A stretch of 5,458 nt of DNA from Thermoplasmata archaeon. GTDB lineage: Archaea > Thermoplasmatota > Thermoplasmata > JAGHBH01. The stretch covers positions 1 to 5,458 of the forward strand of contig DAOVJP010000112.1 of assembly GCA_030673205.1 (NCBI GenBank), written 5' to 3'. The position numbers and the translations under genes are program-made. Below are positions 1 to 4,513 of this stretch, one piece after another; the first letter of the stretch is position 1, and each line of letters opens with the position of its first letter. A model generated the notes under the pieces. The model was not told the DNA's origin. It ran no database searches and was given only the letters and a program-made list of their open reading frames with translations.

Positions 1-491
1 AACGAACCGTGAACGTCTACCTGCCCTCATTGGAGAAGGTAGAGGAGTGGAAGCAACTGGCCAAAAAGGAGCGGATGTCTCTCTCCAAATTTGTTATAGA
101 GCACGTGGAAGACAACATCCTCCAGAATGAGGTAGGTTACGAGAGTAAAGTTGCCCTTGTGAACAAAAGCCAGAAGCTCAGAGAGGAGAACGAGCAGTTT
201 CGAGATAGGGTGGCGATGCTGGAGACCGTTGTCAAGCGACTGGATGACGAGTTGAAATCGTATCGGCGCATGCCCTTTGCAGATGGTCGAGGAGGCCCGA
301 AGGATTTCGACGATCGCCTCATGTCCTTGTTCAAGGAGCACCGTGAGATCGCCTACGAGGAGCTGCACGGGCTCTTTGGTATCGATCCCCGGGATACCGA
401 GGCGGTGAAGGCCATCGAGGTTGAGATGGATGGGATGGTCAGGCATGGGCTGGTAAAGGAGACCCGCAGGGGTTGGAGGTGGAAGACGTGA
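1..491 (+). CDS. RHH / coiled-coil / winged-helix DNA-binding protein upstream of the recombinase (5' partial)
   Basis: The frame is open at the left edge (codons from base 3 read R-T-V-N-V-Y-L-P), so the true start probably lies just outside; the GTG at 9 is an internal valine in my reading. Numbering from that GTG, residues 1-38 have the ribbon-helix-helix pattern: a short strand (NVYLP), helix LEKVEEWKQLAKKE, turn MSLS, then helix KFVIEHVEDN. Residues about 48-84 are a charged heptad-like helix, likely a coiled coil. Residues about 100-160 resemble a winged helix (LMSLFKEHREIAYEELHGLF, then a long helix and a basic wing ending GWRWKT). RHH proteins bind DNA as dimers, and the coiled coil fits that. 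It is translationally coupled to the recombinase gene, so a role as its regulator or as an architectural/directionality factor is plausible but inferred. An ordinary transcription factor is the alternative. Confidence 0.85.
   Translation, partial: RTVNVYLPSLEKVEEWKQLAKKERMSLSKFVIEHVEDNILQNEVGYESKVALVNKSQKLREENEQFRDRVAMLETVVKRLDDELKSYRRMPFADGRGGPKDFDDRLMSLFKEHREIAYEELHGLFGIDPRDTEAVKAIEVEMDGMVRHGLVKETRRGWRWKT
475..481 (+). promoter_or_regulatory. Shine-Dalgarno site that sets the recombinase start
   Basis: GGAGGTG lies inside the end of the upstream gene, 6 nt before the GTG at 488. This is near-perfect anti-SD complementarity at ideal spacing. The longer in-frame starts (TTG 473, GTG 479) overlap this site and are therefore unlikely. 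The GTG at 488 shares bases with the upstream TGA (GTGA), the classic arrangement for translational coupling. Confidence 0.8.
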
Positions 492-1396
492 GCCTTTTGG
501 ATGATTTCATCGAGGACTGTAAGGTGAGGGGGTTGACCGCAGGGTCGATCCGGAGTTACAAAGGTACTGTGGGCACATATCTTCAATGGATGGAGGAGCA
601 GGGCTTGGACCCTGTGACCGCCAACGGAAAGGAAATGAGGGGGTTCGTGACTCATCTGCGGGATGCGGGAAAGAGCCCCAAGACCCTGGAGAACTATTTT
701 GCCTCGATAAGCAGCTTCTACGAGTTCCTTCTCTATGAGGAGCTGGTCACGGCCAATCCTGTGCTCCCTGTGCGTAAAAGGTATCTTCGTAAGTACAAGG
801 AGAACGGGATCAAGCATGAGCGTAAGCTCATCAGTGTTGAGGATATGGCCATGCTGGTGCATAGTATCACGAACAAACGGGACCGGGCCCTTATTGTTTT
901 GTTGGCGAAGACAGGCATACGGCGGGAAGAGCTGGTGCAGATAGATGTCGATGATATCAACTGGGAGGAGGGGAGCATATTGTTGAAACCCCATCCTAAG
1001 CGGACCAATCGGAGGGTCTATTTTGATCCAGAGACGACCTTGGTGCTCAAGAGATGGCTCAGGGCGAGAGAGTCTCTGGTGCGGCCGGGTGAAAAGGCCC
1101 TGCTTGTAGGGGCGCATGGTCAAAGGTTGGAGCGTAACGGTGTGTATCTGGTGGTCATCCAGTGGGCTGAGCGTGTGGGCCTCCACAACCCGGATGGCGA
1201 GATGGAGGACAAGTTCACACCTCACTGTTGCAGGCATTGGTTCACCACGCATCTCAGGAGGAACGGCATGGAGCGCGAGATGATCAAAGAACTCCGTGGT
1301 GATGCGAGTAGGGATGCCATGGATATCTATTATCATATTGACCCGGAAGAGCTGAAGAAGCAGTACCTAGCTCGGATTCCATCGTTGGGGATATAG
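488..1396 (+). CDS. Tyrosine recombinase / phage-type integrase (archaeal XerC/D-like)
   Basis: Site-specific recombinase of 302 aa that cuts DNA through a 3'-phosphotyrosine and rejoins it; such enzymes integrate, excise or invert elements. Numbering from GTG 488, residues about 1-90 form the SAM-like core-binding domain (SIRSYKGTVGTYLQWM, then SPKTLENYFASISSFYEFL). The catalytic domain follows about residue 115. Visible active-site residues are Arg145 (TGIRREEL), Lys171 (PHPKRTNRR, the beta-hairpin lysine), His246 and Arg249 (TPHCCRHWFTTHLR) and the nucleophile, probably Tyr281 (DIYYHID); Tyr282 is adjacent. The usual LGH motif reads LRGD here, so the second His/Trp position is Asp272; archaeal relatives with an RGD...IYxHID ending are familiar to me, so I expect the enzyme to be active. 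Length is normal and the frame is unbroken. The GTG 488 start is chosen from the SD site and the 4-nt overlap with the upstream gene. Target site unknown. Confidence 0.95.
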   Translation: MSLLDDFIEDCKVRGLTAGSIRSYKGTVGTYLQWMEEQGLDPVTANGKEMRGFVTHLRDAGKSPKTLENYFASISSFYEFLLYEELVTANPVLPVRKRYLRKYKENGIKHERKLISVEDMAMLVHSITNKRDRALIVLLAKTGIRREELVQIDVDDINWEEGSILLKPHPKRTNRRVYFDPETTLVLKRWLRARESLVRPGEKALLVGAHGQRLERNGVYLVVIQWAERVGLHNPDGEMEDKFTPHCCRHWFTTHLRRNGMEREMIKELRGDASRDAMDIYYHIDPEELKKQYLARIPSLGI

Positions 1397-1400
1397 GCTT

Positions 1401-1739
1401 CTAGAAGATGGTGTATGCGGGGTCCGCCATATCTGTTTTCAGAACTCCGATCTCTTCGCCTATCTCTTTTGCTTCTAGCCGTTTCTGGTACTTCTTGTTG
1501 AACAAGGGCACTCGCACATAGAACGTGGCCCTGACCTCAATGAGCAGTCCTTCTTCGTCCTCCGTGTGGCCCTGGCATGTGCCGCTGATCTCCTGCCAGG
1601 AGCGCAGCCTGATCTCCTTGGGAGTTGAAGAGGTGGCTGCTTTGGCCACTTGGCTTGGAGTCGGTTTCTTCCCTATGGGCTTGCATAGTCGTGTTTTGGT
1701 GTCGTTGCGTCTTTTGATTTCGCAGGGGTTCTTTTCCAT
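1401..1739 (-). CDS. Orphan 112-aa basic protein, convergent with the recombinase
   Basis: I do not recognise this family. The first 45 residues are basic, polar and probably disordered (many Lys, Arg, Thr, Ser). Residues about 64-80 alternate like a beta strand (GLLIEVRATFYVRVPLF). Residues 81-98 are a charged amphipathic helix (NKKYQKRLEAKEIGEEIG), and the protein ends TDMADPAYTIF. There is no signal peptide or membrane segment. ATG at 1739 is preceded on the minus strand by AAAGGA about 10 nt upstream, a moderate SD. Its stop lies 4 nt from the recombinase stop, so the two transcripts converge with no room for separate terminators. The opposite-strand frame from 1525 has low-complexity, shadow-like composition, which favours this strand. 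It may be cargo of the recombinase-bearing element; function unknown. Confidence 0.6.
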   Translation of the reverse strand: MEKNPCEIKRRNDTKTRLCKPIGKKPTPSQVAKAATSSTPKEIRLRSWQEISGTCQGHTEDEEGLLIEVRATFYVRVPLFNKKYQKRLEAKEIGEEIGVLKTDMADPAYTIF

Positions 1740-1762
1740 TTTTTCTCAATCCTTTGCTGTTT

Positions 1763-1779
1763 CCGGGTGCCCACCCCGG
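1763..1779. repeat. GC-rich inverted repeat upstream of the 112-aa gene
   Basis: CCGGG (1763-1767) and CCCGG (1775-1779) are inverted around a 7-nt loop. An alternative pairing uses GGGTG with CACCC inside the same stretch. It falls between the AT-rich promoter region and the start of the minus-strand gene, so it would be in that gene's 5' leader if transcription begins in the AT-rich block. It could be a leader hairpin or simply part of a GC/AT transition. Confidence 0.35.
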
Positions 1780-1782
1780 GGT

Positions 1783-1880
1783 TCAATATATGAGATACTA
1801 TTACTAGCCAGTATATGTGTGTTCAAGTATAAATATTTATTGTTGTACAATTATTATTATATTAATAATCAATTACTAAG
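1783..1880 (-). promoter_or_regulatory. AT-rich promoter region with palindrome, upstream of the 112-aa gene
   Basis: About 100 bases are strongly AT-rich against balanced flanks. On the minus strand there are two TATA-like elements: one around 1826-1840 (TTTATACT context), which would give a leader of about 65 nt, and a weaker one around 1787-1795 (CATATATTG), which would give about 25 nt. Further upstream, arms ATTATTA (1853-1859) and TAATAAT (1863-1869) flank TAT; flanking AATT on both sides extends the symmetry with one unpaired C at 1870. This suits an operator. No gene is supported in 1740-1960. Confidence 0.45.
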
Positions 1881-1937
1881 GCTCATGTACACGAGCCCCG
1901 GAAAACGAGCAGAGTATCGAACATTGAGGAGAAAATA

Positions 1938-1947
1938 GGGGGGGGGG
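1938..1947. repeat. Homopolymer run of ten G
   Basis: Ten consecutive G, followed by T and three more G, sit 14 nt beyond the stop of the AbrB-like gene (C-tract in its transcript). Runs this long slip readily during replication and sequencing. It lies outside any supported CDS, so it would not change a protein, but it may alter spacing between the regulator gene and the AT-rich block or reflect assembly uncertainty. Confidence 0.9.
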
Positions 1948-1960
1948 TGGGTCTGCAAGA

Positions 1961-2137
1961 TCAGGGCTCTAATCTTTTCACAATGACTTTGTCACCTTCT
2001 AGTGTGAATTTTACGTAGGTGCCGTCCTCGATTTCAAGATGCTCTCTCAGCTCTTTTGGTATGGTTATCTTGTTGTTTGCATGCACCTTCACGACACCCA
2101 GTACCCTAGACATTGTGTACTTGTAGACCTTTAGCAT
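1961..2137 (-). CDS. AbrB/MazE/SpoVT-type swapped-hairpin DNA-binding protein
   Basis: Small transcription regulator of 58 aa. The core VVKVHANNKITIPKELREHL followed by EIEDGTYVKFTLEGDKVIVKRLEP matches the AbrB-like fold: a strand, the K-I-T-I-P-K-E-L signature, the L-x-I-x-D-G turn, and two C-terminal strands. These proteins dimerise by swapping hairpins and bind DNA; many repress their own promoter. ATG 2137 is chosen because the minus strand carries GAAGGTGG 5 nt upstream. A longer frame to 2194 would run through the promoter, and a shorter start at 2113 (50 aa) lacks a good SD. No VapC, RelE or MazF-like toxin gene is adjacent, so it is probably a stand-alone regulator rather than an antitoxin. 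It diverges from the membrane operon starting at 2213, the obvious candidate target. Confidence 0.88.
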   Translation of the reverse strand: MLKVYKYTMSRVLGVVKVHANNKITIPKELREHLEIEDGTYVKFTLEGDKVIVKRLEP

Positions 2138-2168
2138 AAATACCACCTTCGGTCTAAAGAGTAAGAAA

Positions 2169-2182
2169 AGTCTAAATAGACT
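2169..2182. promoter_or_regulatory. Palindromic operator / bidirectional TATA element between AbrB-like gene and membrane operon
   Basis: AGTCTA (2169-2174), AA, TAGACT (2177-2182) is perfectly symmetric apart from the two central bases. The core reads TCTAAATAGA on one strand and TCTATTTAGA on the other, both TATA-like. Its centre is about 37 nt from the plus-strand ATG (2213) and about 39 nt from the minus-strand ATG (2137), so one element could position transcription both ways with very short leaders. A related GGTCTAAAG occurs at 2151. A dimeric regulator bound here would block both promoters. Confidence 0.6.
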
Positions 2183-2212
2183 GTAAGTAATCAAACCCCA
2201 TAGAGGTATACC

Positions 2213-2737
2213 ATGCAGCCGATACTCCCTCTAATCATTGCTTGCCTTCTCCTTTCCTGTTGCTTCCACGCTATGGAAGCAGTAGCCTCCGACAACACAG
2301 TGGAACTGGACAAGGACAACCACTACGTCCTGCAGCTCATTAACTTCAATGCAGGGGATAAGATGGAGATCAGCATCAATGTGGAGAACGGCGGAAGCGT
2401 GGATGCCCTCATCATGGACAGCATCAACTACGCCTACTACAAAGACGGAATGAGCTTCAACTACGACCACAGCAACTCCAATCTCAGGACCATGGGAACC
2501 ACCTTCACCTACACCTATCCAGACGATGAACATCACTACTACCTCGTTGTGGACAACACCGATGAACCCGTGAACGGCGCCTCGCCAACCGGAACAGTAA
2601 CCGTGCGTGTACAGGTGGAACAGACGCACAATGAACCGCATGAGGACTCTGGAACCGATCGGACAGGAATGATATGTGGGGGCGCAATACTGGTAGGGAT
2701 ATTCATCGCAATCTTGGCATTCGCGGATAGGGGGTGA
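2213..2737 (+). CDS. Secreted, C-terminally membrane-anchored ectodomain protein
   Basis: Numbering from ATG 2213, residues 1-26 are a Sec-type signal peptide (PILPLIIACLLLSCC core, AVAS cleavage region). The Cys pair at 16-17 is a weak lipobox-like alternative. Residues about 27-138 form an all-beta-looking ectodomain rich in Tyr, Asp and Asn, with the segment YYLVVDNTDEPVNGASPTG followed by TVTVRVQVEQ. That combination recalls small archaeal surface proteins with a GOLD/jelly-roll-like sandwich; this is similarity of style, not a confirmed family. A hydrophilic stalk leads to one TM helix (about 153-171) and a three-residue tail (DRG). The start is supported by GAGGT 5 nt upstream. It is the first gene of an operon with the next gene (4-nt gap) and is probably controlled from the palindrome at 2169-2182. 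Function unknown; a role at the cell surface is inferred. Confidence 0.85.
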   Translation: MQPILPLIIACLLLSCCFHAMEAVASDNTVELDKDNHYVLQLINFNAGDKMEISINVENGGSVDALIMDSINYAYYKDGMSFNYDHSNSNLRTMGTTFTYTYPDDEHHYYLVVDNTDEPVNGASPTGTVTVRVQVEQTHNEPHEDSGTDRTGMICGGAILVGIFIAILAFADRG

Positions 2738-2741
2738 AAAA

Positions 2742-3344
2742 ATGGGGTCAAATGACAATGATACCCCGTGGTGGCTTATATCCATGATCTGGGCGGGATA
2801 TGTGCTCCTCTTAGGATTCATATTCTACACTTTTATAAGCCAGCCCACAGAGGCGACAACAGGAGGGTATAACACATCCTTCACCTACACCAACCCCCAC
2901 AAGATTAGACAGGACACCATCGGGCTTGGTTGGCTCTCAGCGATAATAGCCATAATGCCAACATACATTACGGTAAAAATAATCGAAGCACTAACATCCC
3001 CGGAAACATCCTCTGCTGAACACGAAGCCACTCCAGAAGAATACACCTCGACAACGCCAGAAAAACCCATTCAAGAGACAGCACCGTCAGAGACCATTCC
3101 AGAAGAGACTTATGCCGAAGAAGACTCTCCAGTCCTTCCTCCTCCCCCGCCAGAAGAGCCAACAACCCATCTGATGATTGAGAAATCGATCTATGACAAG
3201 TGGGCATCTCAGATCAACCCTGATGGAGAAAGCTTCCAAGAGTGCTTTCATTGTCATCGCTGGGGGATGCTCTCCGTGAGTGAAGACGGGAATAAGATGG
3301 TTTTCACCTGTAAAAACTGCCAATCTGCATTCAGAGCGAGATAG
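2742..3344 (+). CDS. Two-TM membrane protein with acidic linker and C-terminal zinc ribbon
   Basis: A 200-aa protein. TM1 is about residues 11-32 and TM2 about 60-82. The loop between them carries an N-glycosylation sequon (N44-T-S), which suggests it faces outside and that both termini are cytoplasmic. Residues about 86-145 are a low-complexity Thr/Glu/Pro linker with a run of six prolines. The end is a probable zinc ribbon: Cys168-x2-Cys171 (CFHC), 18 residues, Cys190-x2-Cys193 (CKNC). The start ATG follows GGGGTGA, which ends in the upstream stop codon, so translation is likely coupled. The linked pair suggests an envelope complex in which this protein carries the cytoplasmic module. Zinc ribbons bind nucleic acid or protein, and the sequence does not say which. 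Confidence 0.85.
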   Translation: MGSNDNDTPWWLISMIWAGYVLLLGFIFYTFISQPTEATTGGYNTSFTYTNPHKIRQDTIGLGWLSAIIAIMPTYITVKIIEALTSPETSSAEHEATPEEYTSTTPEKPIQETAPSETIPEETYAEEDSPVLPPPPPEEPTTHLMIEKSIYDKWASQINPDGESFQECFHCHRWGMLSVSEDGNKMVFTCKNCQSAFRAR

Positions 3345-3457
3345 GAGAAGAAAGAGGGCGATGTATTCCTGTTCACTTGTCTGGGGTGCTAAGCCGTGCA
3401 TGAGTATAATATACAAGGTGGCGTTCAACTTGATTTAGACCGTCCTCAATTCCGAGG

Positions 3458-3483
3458 GTTCATGCTCGTGAACGGCGATTTTT
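3458..3483 (+). terminator. Candidate terminator after the membrane operon
   Basis: GTTCA (3458-3462) and TGAAC (3469-3473) form a short stem with loop TGCTCG, followed by GGCGA and five T (3479-3483). A competing CGAG/CTCG pairing overlaps it. Archaeal termination depends mainly on the T-tract, so the T run is the stronger evidence. It lies 114 nt past the stop at 3344. Otherwise the stretch 3345-3457 shows nothing convincing. Confidence 0.35.
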
Positions 3484-3509
3484 GATTAAGATATTGAAGT
3501 TATTAGTTC

Positions 3510-3526
3510 TATTCTTTAAAAGAATA
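3510..3526. promoter_or_regulatory. 17-bp perfect palindrome (candidate operator)
   Basis: Arms TATTCTTT (3510-3517) and AAAGAATA (3519-3526) flank a single A. It lies about 17 nt upstream of the TATA box of the zinc-cluster protein gene. A site here is well placed for a dimeric activator or repressor next to the TFB-recognition region. It is AT-rich, so chance symmetry is possible, but 8-bp perfect arms are notable. Confidence 0.5.
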
Positions 3527-3542
3527 TGCCCAATAGCAAACA

Positions 3543-3550
3543 TTTTTATA
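3543..3550 (+). promoter_or_regulatory. TATA box of a leaderless promoter
   Basis: TTTTTATA is centred about 26 nt before the ATG at 3573, which is the standard archaeal distance from TATA box to transcription start. The AGCAAACA just upstream (3535-3542) is compatible with a BRE. There is no SD-like sequence between this element and the ATG. The transcript probably begins at or within a base or two of the start codon, unlike the SD-led genes elsewhere in the window. Confidence 0.65.
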
Positions 3551-3572
3551 CTTTCTTTGCATTCTTCATTCT

Positions 3573-4181
3573 ATGCCCAGAGAAGTAGTATCTCAGTGCT
3601 CGACATGCAGTAGAGCATTCCGAAAAGGCGAAGCGCTCGTGCAGATGACGGTGCTGGAGGATAGATACGCCAGCGGGACATACGGCAGACATGCCATAGT
3701 CCCGTATGACTTGCATTTCGGGTGTGCCGTGAAGGAAGGCATACTGGTGTGGAACAAGAAGAACTCGCGAACACCCGCAGACAGGGTATTGCTGGCCAGA
3801 CAATATAGTTTCGAATCGGCGTTGAAAGAGTTTGAGTACGTGAGATACGAGAAGCAGATATCGCGGGACAAAGGGCTCACACTACGAGAGAAGGAGCTGG
3901 CCTATGAATTGCTGGAGGCGCAATTCGCCGCTTTCTACAACAGCCAAGTGGACTGGTATAAGAAATGTATGAACTGTTGGACCAGCATCCATCACAAGGC
4001 ACCCGTCTGGAAGATAGACATGTGGATAGAGGGAAAGACCAGTTCCAGAATGGGGGAGGACAGGGTATACGAGGTTCTCTGCATGCCCTGTGCCAGGAAT
4101 ATTCGCGGGGAGTGGCTTACGGGGCAATCTCATTCAAATTCAAGAGAAATTCACTTGCAGGGAGGAGAAATTTATGTCTGA
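3573..4181 (+). CDS. Hypothetical protein with two zinc-binding cysteine clusters
   Basis: A 202-aa soluble protein, not recognised as a named family. Numbering from ATG 3573, cluster 1 is Cys9-x2-Cys12 ... His48-x2-Cys51, with SRAFRKGEALVQM after the first pair. This CxxC...HxxC layout with a following Lys-Gly-Glu resembles PARP-type or treble-clef fingers, but it is a shape match only. Residues about 77-128 are helical and highly charged (FESALKEFEYVRYEKQ, LREKELAYELLEAQFAAFY). Cluster 2 is Cys132-x2-Cys135 (CMNC), 34 residues, Cys170-x2-Cys173 (CMPC). The two clusters separated by helices suggest a nucleic-acid- or protein-binding adaptor. It appears to be leaderless, with its own TATA box and a palindrome upstream. 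The next small gene overlaps its last codons, so the two form an operon. Confidence 0.8.
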   Translation: MPREVVSQCSTCSRAFRKGEALVQMTVLEDRYASGTYGRHAIVPYDLHFGCAVKEGILVWNKKNSRTPADRVLLARQYSFESALKEFEYVRYEKQISRDKGLTLREKELAYELLEAQFAAFYNSQVDWYKKCMNCWTSIHHKAPVWKIDMWIEGKTSSRMGEDRVYEVLCMPCARNIRGEWLTGQSHSNSREIHLQGGEIYV

Positions 4182-4338
4182 AGGAAAACCTCGATTAAAT
4201 ATTAAACTGGTGCAAATAGAGAATAACCCTTATTACAAAGGGAGATGCTATATCCCAATCAAAAACGGGCAACACCCCGGAGAGATGGGGCAGGAACATG
4301 ATCTTCTATCACAGGTACTTGGCCCGGTCAACGGCTAA
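4174..4338 (+). CDS. Small 54-aa protein overlapping the zinc-cluster gene
   Basis: The frame is open from further upstream, but ATG 4174 is chosen because GGAGGAG (4161-4167) stands 6 nt before it, one of the best SD sites in the window. It overlaps the previous gene by 8 nt, implying coupled translation. The product starts MSEGKPRLNIKLVQIENNPY, then YKGRCYIPIKNGQHPGEM, and ends LLSQVLGPVNG; one Cys, no signal peptide or TM. The opening resembles one or two beta strands. The family is unknown. Its stop codon lies on the first base of the downstream tandem repeat and a GGTAC copy falls inside the gene (4314-4318), so the 3' end could be a truncation by repeat growth. It may be a partner of the upstream protein. 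Confidence 0.6.
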   Translation: MSEGKPRLNIKLVQIENNPYYKGRCYIPIKNGQHPGEMGQEHDLLSQVLGPVNG

Positions 4339-4485
4339 GGTACAATGCGATTTCACCCCCCCATGTCACCTATAGGGTACTATCAGCAACATGTCATATC
4401 CCCTGGGTAGTAAGGTACAAAGTGGGGTGACACCACCATGTCATGTCATAGGTACTTTACGTGCAAGTGACATAGGTACTTGCAC
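4336..4485. repeat. Diverged 75-bp tandem repeat with spaced GGTAC motifs
   Basis: Two units, 4336-4410 and 4411-4485. Identical blocks at exactly 75-nt offset are TAAGGTACAA (4336 and 4411) and CCATGTCA-N7-GGTACT (4361 and 4436); the ends of the units are more diverged. GGTAC occurs at 4314, 4339, 4376, 4414, 4451 and 4475, giving spacings of 25, 37, 38, 37 and 24. ATGTCA occurs three times (4363, 4391, 4438). TCACCCC (4353-4359) and GGGGTGA (4424-4430) are inverted copies linking the units. This is a regularly phased binding-site-like array in a non-coding gap of 175 nt. No other gene is supported there. Confidence 0.65.
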
Positions 4486-4486
4486 G
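4460..4486. terminator. Strong 9-9-9 inverted repeat between converging genes
   Basis: CGTGCAAGT (4460-4468) and ACTTGCACG (4478-4486) are perfect inverted arms around GACATAGGT. It lies between the 54-aa gene (plus) and the end of the surface-protein gene (minus, stop at 4514), so a bidirectional terminator or 3'-end hairpin is the simplest reading. It lacks a T-tract on the plus strand. The arm and spacer lengths also resemble a tyrosine-recombinase core site; see findings. Confidence 0.45.
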
Positions 4487-4513
4487 GAAGAGAGTGGGCA
4501 ATTCATCTCAGAT

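Noticed and set aside
353..1336. Long (327-codon) open frame on the minus strand opposite the recombinase.
   Set aside because: It is antisense to a recombinase with a full catalytic signature; its translation is His/Pro/Leu-rich without a recognisable domain, as expected of a shadow frame.
1537..1749. 70-codon minus-strand frame starting at TTG 1749.
   Set aside because: It overlaps the 112-aa gene in another frame, uses a weak start only a base or so after the SD-like AAAGGA, and its product is low-complexity and basic.
1779..1800. GGGGTTCAA resembling the T-arm of a tRNA, a possible integrase attachment remnant.
   Set aside because: The 3' side of the T stem and an acceptor stem are absent, so there is no tRNA gene or convincing 3' fragment.
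1525..1938. 137-codon plus-strand frame running through the AT-rich region.
   Set aside because: Composition is Ser/Leu-biased, it crosses a probable promoter, and the minus-strand frame has more protein-like sequence and an SD.
1961..2137. AbrB-like protein as the antitoxin of a toxin-antitoxin pair.
   Set aside because: No short same-strand partner lies next to it; the region after its stop is non-coding and its other neighbour is a divergent membrane operon.
2231..2821. 196-codon open frame on the minus strand opposite the ectodomain gene.
   Set aside because: Val/His/Gly-rich shadow of a gene with a clear signal peptide, TM helix and SD on the plus strand.
3361..3438. 25-codon plus-strand frame (starts MYSCSLVWG) after the membrane operon.
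   Set aside because: Too short, with only a poor purine stretch before it and no recognisable feature; conservation would be needed to support it.
4314..4485. Regular repeats considered as a CRISPR array.
   Set aside because: Only five bases are invariant across the six copies, the repeat units are diverged, and no cas genes are present; it fits a tandem duplication or binding-site array.
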